From Bacteroidia bacterium (GTDB lineage: Bacteria; Bacteroidota; Bacteroidia; Flavobacteriales; Flavobacteriaceae), in the NCBI GenBank assembly GCA_030430385.1, contig JAUIFO010000001.1, positions 1-64,000 of the forward strand: a stretch of 64,000 nt of DNA. Direction: 5' to 3'. Shown piece after piece: positions 52,545 through 62,224 of the stretch. The notes under the pieces were generated by a model. It did not search any database. It was not told where the DNA came from and saw only the letters and a list, made by a program, of their open reading frames with translations. Each line of letters opens with the position of its first letter. Position 1 is the first letter of the stretch. The translations under genes were made by a program, and so were the position numbers.

Positions 52545-55526
52545 TTAGTGAGTGTGAGTTTCATGATCGATGTAATCACAATGCATTTGATCTTTTTCTT
52601 TTTTCTTAATTGGCTGAGTTTTCAAACCTTTATTTTTAGCTTGCATCATTTGATTGATCAATGTTGCCTTTTCTTTTTTGATCTCTGAACGCATAATCTC
52701 ATCACGTTTAACATCAAAATATGTAGCGCCTTCAATAATGGTTTTTTCAGCTTTTGCATAAATAGATAATGGATGATCAGACCATAATACTAAATCAGCA
52801 TCTTTTCCAACTTTAATACTACCAACACGATCATCAATGTGTAATAATTTAGCAGGATTTAAGGTCACAAATTTCCAAGCATCTTCTTCAGAAACACCAC
52901 CATATTTGATCGATTTCGCAGCTTCTTGATTTAGACGACGTGACATTTCGCCATCGTCACTGTTGATCGCTACAACCACACCAGCATTATGCATTATAGC
53001 GGCATTGTAAGGGATAGCATCATTCACTTCATATTTATAAGCCCACCAATCACTAAATGTAGATCCACCAACACCATGTTCGGCCATTTTATCAGCAAGT
53101 TTATAGCCTTCTAGAATATGTGTAAATGTATTGATGTTGAAATTAAATTGTTCTGCCACCTTCATCAGCATATTAATTTCACTTTGCACATAAGAATGAC
53201 AAGAAATAAATCGCTCTTTGTTTAAGATTTCAGCGAGAACTTCCATTTCAATGTCTCTGCGATACGGTTTGCCACTTTTCTGTAATTGGTCATAAGCTTT
53301 TGCGCGATTAAAATAGTCGATGTATAATTGTTCAACTCCCATTCTGGTTTGCGGAAAACGTTCGTAGCTAGACCAGTTGGATTGTTTTACATTTTCTCCG
53401 AGTGCAAATTTGATAAACTTCGGACTGTTGTTATAGATAAGGTCATTAGCACCTTTTCCCCATTTTAGTTTTATAATTGCTGAACGTCCTCCAATTGGAT
53501 TGGCAGATCCATGTAAAATTTGAATTGTGGTGACACCTCCAGCTAGGTTTCTGTAAATGTCAATGTCTTCAGGATCGATCACATCTTCAATGCTTACTTC
53601 GGCTGAAGAATTTTGACCACCTTCGTTGATAGAAGATGCCGCAATATGTGAGTGTTCATCAATGATACCAGAAGTTAAATGCTTTCCTGAAGCATCAATA
53701 ACTGTCGCGTTAGCATCTGAAAGATTGGTTCCAATTTTGGATATTTTTCCATTTTTGACTAAAACATCTGTTTGTTTTAAGATGCCTTCAGATTCATTGG
53801 TCCAAACCGTAGCATTTTTAAAGAGTAGTGTCTCTTGTTTCGGTAATTCTTTGAATCCGTATGCCATATTAGGATAGGTTACAGGAACCGTTTCTTTAGC
53901 AGTTGTTTCAGGAGTGCTTTTTGCTTTGTCTTCTGAAGTTTCAGAGGGTAGCTTCTTAGCAAAAAAGGTCATTTCACTTCCCGAAGGATAAAGGGCTTTT
54001 CCGTTAAGGTTGTCGTTTTGAGCTACATTAGCAACTAGCCTTATGAACTCTTGATTGACAGAATCTTTTGTAGTCATTGAAATTGTAATCCAATCAGCAT
54101 TATAACTCACTTTTGAACCACGTGTTTTAGAATTACTAGTAATTTCAGACTTTAGTTTAGATAGTTCACCAGTGAGACTCATCTTATAAGTTTCGCCAGC
54201 TAAATTAAATTCATAATCACCTCTAATATCTTTTATATGCATTGGATTCACAATAGTTTGAGAACCTTGAACCCAGTTTTCATAAAGTGTTGTTTTCTTA
54301 TCAAACAGATCACCTGAAGTGATAAGGAAATTAGCATAAGCACCTTTTTTAAGGTGTCCTAATTCTGTAGATTTACCTAATAATGACGCTGGAGTAGACG
54401 TAAGGGCTTCTAGTGCTTTTGTTTTTGGAAGACCATACTCAACAGCTTTTAACAATTTAGATTTGAAGTCTTTAGGCGATTTCAAGTCGTGCGTCGTCAA
54501 CGCAAACCGAATATTATTATCAGCAAGTACTTTAGGATTTGAAGGTTCTTGATTCCATGCACGCATATCACTTAAAGCTAAAGATTCGGTGAGATATACA
54601 TTCTCAACATCATAGGCATCTTGAAAGTCAATAGGTATGATATAAGCAGCATTTGTGGCTTTGATATCATCAATAAATTCGTATTCATCACCACCACCTA
54701 AAATCACATATTGAATACCATAAGCATCTCCAACTTTATCAGCTCTAAGCGCATTCATTTTACTTCCAGCATCAAAGATTTGAACCAACTTTTTATTATT
54801 ATTTAAGGCTTCAATGGAAAGATCTTTAGTACTGCTTTGTCCCTTAGCGTACCAATCGGCATCTAAATACAATTGACGTAACAAAGCCATGCTTCCCATA
54901 ATTGAACCTGGATACGACTGACGAGACGTAACACTTTTACTAAACGATAAATATTGCCCAGAACGTTGTTCTAAAATAGCTTTTTCGTTTCCGTCTTCAG
55001 TATTCAAAGCGACAAGCGTACCAGAACCACGTACAATACCATCCTGAATATGAGTGTTTACAACACCAAAACCAGCATTCAAAAACGAGGTCGCTTTTTT
55101 AGAATCGAATTTAAATTTTGAAATGGCATCGTTTTCAGGCATAATGTGATCGTTCCAATAGTAACCTGTACGTGTTGGATTGTACTGAGGGCTTCTTCCA
55201 CTGCCTTCAGCGCGTTTCGGTTTTTCAATTCCGAAATCAGTAAACAAATCAATAAATGATGGGTAAATATACTTGCCATCAAGATTGACAATCGTTGTGT
55301 TTTTTGGAATAGTAACTTGAGTACCTGAGGCAACGACTTTTCCATCTTTTATTAAAAGCGTGCCGTTATCTACTACAGTGGTTGCGTTGATATAAATTTT
55401 GGCGTTTGTAAATGCTGTATAATTAGAATTGACAGATTTGACACCATCATTTTTTGGAAAATACTCTTGAGCAAATAGTGAAAAACCACACAAAAGCATC
55501 AAGAGCCTTAGAGGAATTTTGAACAT
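52545..55526 (-). CDS. Double amidohydrolase-domain exported protein, one active-looking half
   Basis: The 993-residue protein has a signal peptide (LLMLLCGFSLFAQ) and two amidohydrolase-like halves. The N-terminal half (about 35-430) reads YIYPSFIDLFTDFG, so it lacks HxH. The C-terminal half (about 595-960) has IIDEHSHIAAS with His625 and His627, plus CHSYVQ, THILEG and INSDDGE, the usual metal-site positions. The C-terminal tail is His-rich (ends DYIDHETHTH). Probable metal-dependent hydrolase acting outside the cytoplasm; substrate unknown. It is upstream of the 435-residue homologue and probably co-transcribed with it. Confidence 0.87.
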   Translation of the reverse strand: MFKIPLRLLMLLCGFSLFAQEYFPKNDGVKSVNSNYTAFTNAKIYINATTVVDNGTLLIKDGKVVASGTQVTIPKNTTIVNLDGKYIYPSFIDLFTDFGIEKPKRAEGSGRSPQYNPTRTGYYWNDHIMPENDAISKFKFDSKKATSFLNAGFGVVNTHIQDGIVRGSGTLVALNTEDGNEKAILEQRSGQYLSFSKSVTSRQSYPGSIMGSMALLRQLYLDADWYAKGQSSTKDLSIEALNNNKKLVQIFDAGSKMNALRADKVGDAYGIQYVILGGGDEYEFIDDIKATNAAYIIPIDFQDAYDVENVYLTESLALSDMRAWNQEPSNPKVLADNNIRFALTTHDLKSPKDFKSKLLKAVEYGLPKTKALEALTSTPASLLGKSTELGHLKKGAYANFLITSGDLFDKKTTLYENWVQGSQTIVNPMHIKDIRGDYEFNLAGETYKMSLTGELSKLKSEITSNSKTRGSKVSYNADWITISMTTKDSVNQEFIRLVANVAQNDNLNGKALYPSGSEMTFFAKKLPSETSEDKAKSTPETTAKETVPVTYPNMAYGFKELPKQETLLFKNATVWTNESEGILKQTDVLVKNGKISKIGTNLSDANATVIDASGKHLTSGIIDEHSHIAASSINEGGQNSSAEVSIEDVIDPEDIDIYRNLAGGVTTIQILHGSANPIGGRSAIIKLKWGKGANDLIYNNSPKFIKFALGENVKQSNWSSYERFPQTRMGVEQLYIDYFNRAKAYDQLQKSGKPYRRDIEMEVLAEILNKERFISCHSYVQSEINMLMKVAEQFNFNINTFTHILEGYKLADKMAEHGVGGSTFSDWWAYKYEVNDAIPYNAAIMHNAGVVVAINSDDGEMSRRLNQEAAKSIKYGGVSEEDAWKFVTLNPAKLLHIDDRVGSIKVGKDADLVLWSDHPLSIYAKAEKTIIEGATYFDVKRDEIMRSEIKKEKATLINQMMQAKNKGLKTQPIKKKEKDQMHCDYIDHETHTH

Positions 55527-55599
55527 AGATTAGTGTTAATTAGTAATTATGTTCTAAAGATAAAAATTAAAGGAAAGTAAATCTCCTAATACAAGATTT

Positions 55600-56676
55600 T
55601 TAACGTTCAGAGATTGGGTTTTTCTGATAATAATTAACTAATAATGCAACCACATAGCTGTAACTGTCCATGCCTTTAGATTGATTATTAGCTTTTAGAA
55701 AATTATTGTAGCTGGACTTAAATAATGGCTCTAACGGATTTTCATAGCCGTTCCAAAAGTCCTGTACCTCTTTATAATTTTCTGTAACACCTTTGTTTAT
55801 TTGCTCTAGTAGCGTTTTATATTGGTTTGGGTCACGTCGATATACTTCATTTAAACAATGTCTTAGAGCAAAGGCATATCCCGAATATTGAAAATAGATA
55901 TCACGATGCTGCATAGCAGCCATACTACCAATAAAATTGGCTTCATTTTCTGCGGCATAACCTAATTGATGTGCCACTTCATGACTTCCTGTAGTTGGGA
56001 ATTTAAAAGACGGAATTAAGCCATCAATTTGAGCTTCATTGGTAAACGGATTTAGATAACCAGAAAATCCCATATACGTCAGAGGTGTGCTGTAAATAGA
56101 TGTTTTAATACTTTTGGGCTCGTAAGCCAAATGCGGAAACTTTTCAGATAAGCTCTTATAGCCTTCAGGAATCATAGCCAAAAGTTTAGTCTTAGAATAA
56201 GGCATATGAACTTTCACCGAATCATTTTTAGTAATGTCTAAATGAATTGTATTTACCTTTTTTGTAAGGGATTCGGTCAAGCTGATTAAGGCTTCGGTAG
56301 TGTAATTATTTTCAATGTTTAATGATTGATGAAGCGGTAAACGATAATAATTTAATGCCCAAAGTATATGAAATGCAAAATAACCAACAGATACTGCAGC
56401 CAATACATCTATAATCCATTGTTTGGTGTCCTTAATAATTCTACTTCGGTTTCTAATAAGCCATCTTAACACATAAACACTCAAAAGCGTATACATGATA
56501 TCACCAACAGAAATTGGTAGCCAACCAAACGCATAACGCATGCCTTTAGAAATGTAAATGTAGAGTCCGTTACTGTAAAGATTTTCAACAACATCAGGAA
56601 AATTTGATATAATTTTTAGAGCAACAATTTGCGGTAGTATTGAAAATGCTATGAGGCTTTTTTTGTATTTCAGCAT
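55600..56676 (-). CDS. DUF3810 membrane protein, putative zinc peptidase
   Basis: The 358-residue protein has an N-terminal region with three hydrophobic segments and a periplasmic domain containing HEVAHQLGYAAENEANFIG (HExxH with a distal Glu, about residue 234). This is the DUF3810 pattern, suggesting a gluzincin-like peptidase, although activity has not been shown in the sequence. Divergent from pepD, with 52 bp between starts. Confidence 0.88.
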   Translation of the reverse strand: MLKYKKSLIAFSILPQIVALKIISNFPDVVENLYSNGLYIYISKGMRYAFGWLPISVGDIMYTLLSVYVLRWLIRNRSRIIKDTKQWIIDVLAAVSVGYFAFHILWALNYYRLPLHQSLNIENNYTTEALISLTESLTKKVNTIHLDITKNDSVKVHMPYSKTKLLAMIPEGYKSLSEKFPHLAYEPKSIKTSIYSTPLTYMGFSGYLNPFTNEAQIDGLIPSFKFPTTGSHEVAHQLGYAAENEANFIGSMAAMQHRDIYFQYSGYAFALRHCLNEVYRRDPNQYKTLLEQINKGVTENYKEVQDFWNGYENPLEPLFKSSYNNFLKANNQSKGMDSYSYVVALLVNYYQKNPISER

Positions 56677-56700
56677 ACCTCAAAAATACTAAAAAGAATG

Positions 56701-56708
56701 TACCTTTG
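56701..56708 (+). promoter_or_regulatory. -7 box TACCTTTG of pepD
   Basis: TACCTTTG matches TAnnTTTG exactly and lies 20 bp upstream of the pepD start. No clear -33 TTG is visible at the normal spacing, so only the -7 is called. Confidence 0.45.
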
Positions 56709-56728
56709 CATAACTAAAAAAACAGATA

Positions 56729-58192
56729 ATGAGCTCAGAAATAAGACAACTAGAACCTAAAGCCCTTTGGAATAAATTCGCAGACCTTAATGCAGTACCA
56801 CGACCTTCTAAAAAAGAAGAGCGCGTGATTCAATTTATGAAAGATTTTGGTCAGAATCTCGGACTAGAAACTCTAGAAGATGAAGTGGGTAATGTGATCA
56901 TCAAAAAGCCAGCTACTTCAGGTTATGAAGATCGAAAAACGGTAGTGATGCAATCCCATTTAGATATGGTGCACCAAAAGAATAACGATACTGTTTTTGA
57001 TTTTGATACGCAAGGCATTGAAATGTACGTTGATGGTGATTGGGTTAAAGCAAAGGGAACTACACTAGGTGCAGATAACGGTTTAGGTGTCGCAACCATT
57101 ATGGCTATTTTAGAAAGTGATACCATTGAACATCCTGCAATTGAAGCGTTATTTACAATTGATGAAGAAACTGGAATGACAGGAGCTATGGGATTAAAAG
57201 GTGGTATTTTATCTGGTGATATCTTGTTGAATTTAGATACTGAAGAAGATGATGAAATTGGAGTAGGTTGCGCTGGTGGTGTTGATGTAACTGCCACTAG
57301 AACTTACAATGTTGAAGCAACTCCAGAGTCTAAAATAGGGTATACTATTGTTGTTAAAGGGTTACAAGGTGGTCACTCTGGAATGCAAATCCACGAAGGT
57401 TTAGGAAATGCTAATAAAATTATGAACCGCTTATTGTTTAATGGTTTTGAAAGCTACGGTTTACGAATTTCTGAAATTGATGGAGGAAGTTTAAGAAATG
57501 CTATTCCAAGAGAAAGTAATGCTATTGTTGCCATTGACGCTGTAAGTGAAGCTACATTTTTATCAGAGATCAATACGATTTCTGAAGCTGTAAAAGCAGA
57601 ATACAAAACAATGGAACCTGATTTGGCGATTGAAGTTACTAAAACAGAAACGCCTGCTAGCGTCATGGATCTTGGAATTCAAGAAGGTATGTTAAGAGCA
57701 ATTTATACGGCTTTGAATGGTGTGTATCGCATGAGTCCAGATATTCCCGATTTGGTTGAAACGTCTAACAATATTGCACGAGTTCTCATTAAAGATGGTC
57801 ATATCAAAATAGGATGCTTAACACGTAGTTCTGTAGAAAGTTCTAAATGGGATCTAGCAAATGCGTTAGCTTCAGCTTTTGAATTGGTTGGATGTGAAGT
57901 TGAATTTAGTGGAGATTATCCAGGATGGAAACCTAATATGGATTCTGACATCTTGAAAGTGATGGTGCCTTTGTATAAAGAATTAAATAATGGAGAAGAA
58001 CCACATGTAGCAGCTTGTCATGCAGGATTAGAATGTGGTATTCTTGGGACGAATTATCCTGATATGGATATGATTAGTTTCGGACCAAATATCAAAGGAG
58101 CACATTCTCCAGATGAACGTGCTCAGATATCGTCTGCTCAAAAGTACTGGACTTTTGTATTAGAAATATTAAAACGCATTCCAAAGCAATAA
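56729..58192 (+). CDS. pepD: Aminoacyl-histidine dipeptidase (PepD, M20C)
   Basis: The 487-residue cytosolic metallopeptidase has the M20 motifs: QSHLDMVHQ (first zinc His and catalytic Asp), GTTLGADNGLG (bridging Asp), TIDEETGMTGA (catalytic Glu), NLDTEEDDEI, and a C-terminal AACHAGLECGI with another metal His. It hydrolyses Xaa-His dipeptides such as carnosine. The length fits PepD. Divergent from DUF3810, terminated by the hairpin at 58276-58306. Confidence 0.94.
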   Translation: MSSEIRQLEPKALWNKFADLNAVPRPSKKEERVIQFMKDFGQNLGLETLEDEVGNVIIKKPATSGYEDRKTVVMQSHLDMVHQKNNDTVFDFDTQGIEMYVDGDWVKAKGTTLGADNGLGVATIMAILESDTIEHPAIEALFTIDEETGMTGAMGLKGGILSGDILLNLDTEEDDEIGVGCAGGVDVTATRTYNVEATPESKIGYTIVVKGLQGGHSGMQIHEGLGNANKIMNRLLFNGFESYGLRISEIDGGSLRNAIPRESNAIVAIDAVSEATFLSEINTISEAVKAEYKTMEPDLAIEVTKTETPASVMDLGIQEGMLRAIYTALNGVYRMSPDIPDLVETSNNIARVLIKDGHIKIGCLTRSSVESSKWDLANALASAFELVGCEVEFSGDYPGWKPNMDSDILKVMVPLYKELNNGEEPHVAACHAGLECGILGTNYPDMDMISFGPNIKGAHSPDERAQISSAQKYWTFVLEILKRIPKQ

Positions 58193-58275
58193 GTAATTTC
58201 AATACTATTGTAATGTCGACTAATTATAGAATGAATTTCTATGAGATGTTTCAATAAGTCTAAAAAAGATAATAA

Positions 58276-58306
58276 AAAAAAGCCTTTCATTTGAAAGGCT
58301 TTTTTA
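58276..58306. terminator. Bidirectional terminator between pepD and the prolyl isomerase
   Basis: AAAAAAGCCTTTCA (58276-58289) pairs perfectly with TGAAAGGCTTTTTT (58292-58305). The convergent genes end at 58192 and 58321. Confidence 0.9.
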
Positions 58307-58320
58307 GTTGGTAGATAAGA

Positions 58321-59544
58321 TTAATCTACAATTTCTTTCATTTCAAGCACAAACGTAAGATCTGTGTTTGGTCTAATATTTCCACGTCCACGTTCCCCAT
58401 AAGCTAAATGTGAAGGAAGATAGAAAAATGCTTTTTCTCCTGCACGCATTGACGCTATAGCTTCCTTAAACCCAGAGATCATTTGAGCATCTGGACTAAT
58501 AACCATTTTAGATGGTCCATACATATTGGCTTGTAAGCGTCTTTCATCAAACATACCATAGTTGGTCGCTACGTCTTGATTATTACTATCAAACAAACGT
58601 CCATCAGTAAAGTAGCCTTCATAAACAACCATACCACTCTGACCAACTTTTGGTTTTGGTCCAGAGCCTTCAGTAATGATGTGCTTTTTTAATCCTGAAG
58701 CTAATGTCTTTGCTTTAGAGGTGTAATTGTCCAACATTGGTTTTGTTACTTCAGCAGCTTTTGCAATTTTTTCTTCACGTATGCGACGCTCTTCTTCAGC
58801 TTTTTTTCTTGCTGCTTCTTGAATTTCAGCAATCTCTTCTTCAACTTCAGGTAACTGCTCTTCAAAAACTTTAGCAGCATTAAATGCTTTGGCAGCAGAT
58901 CCTTTTCTGATAATAGTAAGTTTAGTAATCACTACATCGTCTACAGGTTTGTTACCAGGACCAGTTTTAACGTTTGAAATAGAGTCTTGTACATCAATAC
59001 CTTTTACAAGCTCACCAAAAACAGAGTGACAACTTACGCGAGGTTGATCACAAGGTTTTAAGTTACCATCTTTATCGAAGGCATCTAAACTTGGGTAAGG
59101 CACTTCGGTGATGAAAAACTGACTTCCATTAGTGTTAAATCCGCCACTATTTGCCATTGATAAGATTCCTGGTCTGTCATGCTTTAAATCTGAACTGAAG
59201 TCAGCAGTAAACTTAAAACCAGCCGAACCCGTTCCAGTTCCTAATGGATCACCACCTTGAATCATAAATTGATCCATAACTCTATGAAACGTTAAGCCAT
59301 CATAGAATGGTTTTCCTTTGTATTTTTCTTCAGCCATTGGGTGATTTCCTTCGGCAAGAGCCACAAAGTTGGCAACAGTCACAGGAACTTTGTCATAAAA
59401 TAACTTTGCAATCATGGTGTCTTTTGTGGTCACAAATTCTGCATAAAGACCATCATCCAAATCAGGATATTCTTCTTTACATGAGGTTGCTGTAATTAAG
59501 AGAGTCAGCATTAATACTGATAAGGTTTTACTAATCAATTTCAT
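58321..59544 (-). CDS. Cyclophilin-FKBP fusion peptidyl-prolyl isomerase
   Basis: The 407-residue protein has an N-terminal signal with a Cys at the expected lipobox site (LLITATSC, about residue 22), a cyclophilin domain (about 30-215: [21 protein letters not shown] and [20 protein letters not shown]), a charged helical linker (about 225-275) and an FKBP domain (about 290-407: [35 protein letters not shown]). Two prolyl-isomerase folds in one chain is an unusual combination. It follows gldI by 6 bp, so it is in the nrnA, gldI operon and probably helps fold exported proteins. Confidence 0.93.
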   Translation of the reverse strand: MKLISKTLSVLMLTLLITATSCKEEYPDLDDGLYAEFVTTKDTMIAKLFYDKVPVTVANFVALAEGNHPMAEEKYKGKPFYDGLTFHRVMDQFMIQGGDPLGTGTGSAGFKFTADFSSDLKHDRPGILSMANSGGFNTNGSQFFITEVPYPSLDAFDKDGNLKPCDQPRVSCHSVFGELVKGIDVQDSISNVKTGPGNKPVDDVVITKLTIIRKGSAAKAFNAAKVFEEQLPEVEEEIAEIQEAARKKAEEERRIREEKIAKAAEVTKPMLDNYTSKAKTLASGLKKHIITEGSGPKPKVGQSGMVVYEGYFTDGRLFDSNNQDVATNYGMFDERRLQANMYGPSKMVISPDAQMISGFKEAIASMRAGEKAFFYLPSHLAYGERGRGNIRPNTDLTFVLEMKEIVD

Positions 59545-59550
59545 AAGGTA

Positions 59551-60087
59551 TTATTGGTTTTGTATAATTGTATTTACGGTTACTTTACATTTTAAAGGCA
59601 CATTTGTACCAATTCTATTTGTGTCTCCATAGTAGCCATAGGCTTTTTGTGAAGGAAACAAAAAAGTTACGGTTTCGCCAGGCTTCATAAGCTTTAAGCC
59701 TTCACGAAGTCCTGTGAAAATTTCTTCTTTATCCATAATGTACTCTTGAACATTTAGTTCTTCTTCAGAATAAATAAGCTGTTCGTTGAGGTCTCTTACG
59801 TCATAATTGAAATTAACAGTATCTCCAAAGCCAGGAGTAATAGTGTCTTGTTCAACTTTTGTATTGTAGTAATACCAAAACCCACTTTCAGATGCTACAT
59901 AATCTATATCAGGATTATTGTTCATGATATTCTGAATAATAGCATGCTCTTTCTTGTTGAGTTTTATATTACGTTCCGCTGAAGCTTTTATAAACGATCC
60001 AGATTGAACCGTTTCTGGTCGTCTCGCTTCTGGCGACTTACAACTGACAATTAAAAGTGTTATAATGAGTAAAGCAATAGGTTTCAT
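59551..60087 (-). CDS. gldI: Gliding motility-associated FKBP-type prolyl isomerase GldI
   Basis: The 178-residue lipoprotein has a lipobox (LLIVSC, Cys about 16), a helical segment and an FKBP domain (about 65-178: DTITPGFGDTVNFNYDVRDL, FTGLREGLKLMKPGETVTFL, SQKAYGYYGDTNRIG). GldI is required for gliding in Flavobacterium johnsoniae. The length and motif order fit GldI better than generic FKBP. It overlaps nrnA by 1 bp and precedes the fusion isomerase by 6 bp. Confidence 0.9.
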   Translation of the reverse strand: MKPIALLIITLLIVSCKSPEARRPETVQSGSFIKASAERNIKLNKKEHAIIQNIMNNNPDIDYVASESGFWYYYNTKVEQDTITPGFGDTVNFNYDVRDLNEQLIYSEEELNVQEYIMDKEEIFTGLREGLKLMKPGETVTFLFPSQKAYGYYGDTNRIGTNVPLKCKVTVNTIIQNQ

Positions 60088-61103
60088 TATAGATTTAGGT
60101 CTTGTTTATATAAAGGCAAGATACTAATAAATTTATCAATGGTATCTTTCAAGTTTAATTCGCTTTTTCCACCTGCGGCATTGGTATGACCACCACCATT
60201 AAAATGCGCTCTAGAAAATTCGTTCACTGAAAAATTACCTTTACTTCTAAGCGAGATCTTTATGATATTATCTTGATGATTTTCAATAAAAATAGCAGCA
60301 AAAATAATTCCTTTAAGTGATAAGCCATAGTTAACAAAACCTTCAGTGTCACCTTTTTTGAAATTAAAAGTGTTTAATTCCTCTTGACTAAGACTAATAT
60401 AAGCCGTTCGATATTCTGGTAGCACCTTAAGATTGGTTAACGCACGACCAAGTAATTGCAATCGGTCATAACTGTTCGTGTCAAATATCTGGTTGTGAAT
60501 CTCAGCGTTATTTGCTCCTTTTTCAATCAGTTGCCCAATGATTTTATGAGTGGCACTCGTTGTAGACGGAAACCTAAAGGATCCTGTATCTGTCATAATA
60601 CCTGCGTACAGACAAGTAGCAATATCTGCATTAATAGCGTCTGTATCATTAAGCATGTCTATAAAATTATAGACCATTTCGCAAGTCGAAGACATGGTTA
60701 CATCAGAATACATAAACTGAGCATAATCATCAGGTTGCTGGTGATGATCAATCATTATTTTTACAGCTTGAGCTTCAGAGACAACGTTTTCCATATCACC
60801 AATTCTTCCAAGCGAGTTAAAATCTAATGTAAAAATAAGTTCAGCATGTTGTATGAGACCATCACAGGCTTCAGTATCGCTTTCATATTTTAGAATTGAA
60901 GATTCTTCAGGCATCCATTTTAAAAAATCTGGATAATCATTAGGCGCAATAACTTTACAGTGATGTCCTTTTAGATTCAGATAGTGATATAACCCTAAAG
61001 TTGAGCCTATGGCATCACCATCAGGATTTTTATGTGGAATAATTACAATAGCTTTAGGTGTACCTAAAAGCGTTTTAAGCTGTTTGATTTCTTCAGAATT
61101 CAT
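60087..61103 (-). CDS. nrnA: DHH-DHHA1 phosphoesterase, NrnA-type
   Basis: The 338-residue protein has the DHH motif set: IPHKNPDGDAIGSTLG, DFNSLGR, IDHHQQPDDYA and MTDTGSFRF, and the DHHA1 motif GGGHTNAAGG near the C-terminus. NrnA enzymes degrade short oligonucleotides and pAp (3'-phosphoadenosine 5'-phosphate). It starts the operon with gldI (1-bp overlap) and is divergent from ndk. Confidence 0.9.
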   Translation of the reverse strand: MNSEEIKQLKTLLGTPKAIVIIPHKNPDGDAIGSTLGLYHYLNLKGHHCKVIAPNDYPDFLKWMPEESSILKYESDTEACDGLIQHAELIFTLDFNSLGRIGDMENVVSEAQAVKIMIDHHQQPDDYAQFMYSDVTMSSTCEMVYNFIDMLNDTDAINADIATCLYAGIMTDTGSFRFPSTTSATHKIIGQLIEKGANNAEIHNQIFDTNSYDRLQLLGRALTNLKVLPEYRTAYISLSQEELNTFNFKKGDTEGFVNYGLSLKGIIFAAIFIENHQDNIIKISLRSKGNFSVNEFSRAHFNGGGHTNAAGGKSELNLKDTIDKFISILPLYKQDLNL

Positions 61104-61162
61104 AGAAAGCGAAGATACAATTTTTTAATATTGGTTTATGCTGAATTATTAAAGAATTGTAT

Positions 61163-61170
61163 TACTTTTG
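61163..61170 (+). promoter_or_regulatory. -7 box TACTTTTG of ndk
   Basis: TACTTTTG matches TAnnTTTG exactly and lies 45 bp upstream of the ndk ATG at 61216, in the divergent nrnA-ndk intergenic region. Confidence 0.45.
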
Positions 61171-61215
61171 CACCGAAATTTAAACAAAAGCATACCTCAA
61201 AAATTAAAATACACA

Positions 61216-61635
61216 ATGGCAACAAATAGAACATTTACAATGCTGAAGCCTGATTCTGTTGAAAAAGGAAATATTGGTCCAATTTTAGAAAAGATCACAG
61301 CATCTGGTTTTAGAATCGTAGCAATGAAATTAACACAAATGACTACTGCTGATGCGCAAGCATTTTACGCAATTCATAAAGAAAGACCATTTTTTGGTGA
61401 ATTGGTAGAGTACATGACTCGTGGTCCAATTGTAGCTGCAATTTTAGAAAAAGATAATGCAGTTGAAGATTTTAGAACTTTAATTGGTGCAACTAATCCT
61501 GCTGAAGCTGCAGAAGGAACAATTCGTAAGTTATATGCTGCTTCTATTGGCGAAAATGCTGTTCACGGAAGTGATAGCGATGAGAACGCAGCAATTGAAG
61601 GTGCGTTTCATTTTTCGGGAAGAGAGATGTTCTAA
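61216..61635 (+). CDS. ndk: Nucleoside diphosphate kinase
   Basis: The 139-residue enzyme transfers a phosphate between nucleoside tri- and diphosphates. It shows [16 protein letters not shown] with the conserved Lys11, the Arg/His-rich [10 protein letters not shown] and the phosphorylated His117 in [10 protein letters not shown]. Start at 61216 ([10 protein letters not shown]) matches the family; an upstream ATG at 61168 would lie at about the predicted -7 box and is rejected. It is divergent from nrnA. Confidence 0.96.
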   Translation: MATNRTFTMLKPDSVEKGNIGPILEKITASGFRIVAMKLTQMTTADAQAFYAIHKERPFFGELVEYMTRGPIVAAILEKDNAVEDFRTLIGATNPAEAAEGTIRKLYAASIGENAVHGSDSDENAAIEGAFHFSGREMF

Positions 61636-61657
61636 AAAAACACTTATAAAATATATC

Positions 61658-61688
61658 AAAGCGCAACTTATTCAGTTGCGCTTTTTTT
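61658..61688 (+). terminator. Rho-independent terminator of ndk
   Basis: AAAGCGCAACT (61658-61668) pairs with AGTTGCGCTTT (61674-61684) around TATTC, then a T run. Confidence 0.92.
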
Positions 61689-61794
61689 ATGATTACAATT
61701 CATCCTTAAAAAATTACAATTCGGTCATTCTAATTTCAAAACCGTTGTATTGTGTAGCATATTTGTAGTGTCAATCAAACAAAACACTAACATT

Positions 61795-62220
61795 ATGAAC
61801 ACATTAGCAAAACTTTTAATCTTTTTCATCGTGAGTCAGACCACTATGTTTGCTCAAAACAATGCGGAATATTCTGTAACGATCACAGTTGAAAATTTAA
61901 ATAGTAACGATGGTCATGTATATATGTCTTTATATGATTCTGAAAGTACTTTTCTAGGTAAAGGTTATAAATCTGCAATGAGCACAATCGAAAACAAAAC
62001 CTGTGTTATTACATTTAAAGATGTACCAAGTGGAGTTTATGCCGTTTCATTTTTTCATGACGAAAATGAGAACAAAAAAATGGACAGTAATTTTTTAGGA
62101 ATACCAAAGGAAGACTATGGTTGCTCAAACAATGCAAAAGGATTTATGGGACCACCAAAATGGGAAGATGCCAAATTTGAAATTAAAAACGGAAATATCA
62201 CACAAACAATAACACTTTAA
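61795..62220 (+). CDS. DUF2141 exported protein
   Basis: The 141-residue protein has a signal peptide (LLIFFIVSQTTMFAQ) and a DUF2141 beta-domain (VTITVENLNSNDGHVYMSLY, GVYAVSFFHDENENKKMDSN and PKEDYGCSNNAKGFMGPPKW). Function of the family is unknown; it may be a periplasmic ligand-binding protein. The start at 61795 gives a clean signal peptide. It precedes the TPR-like protein by 4 bp, within a probable operon with the histidine kinase. Confidence 0.9.
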   Translation: MNTLAKLLIFFIVSQTTMFAQNNAEYSVTITVENLNSNDGHVYMSLYDSESTFLGKGYKSAMSTIENKTCVITFKDVPSGVYAVSFFHDENENKKMDSNFLGIPKEDYGCSNNAKGFMGPPKWEDAKFEIKNGNITQTITL

Positions 62221-62224
62221 TATT

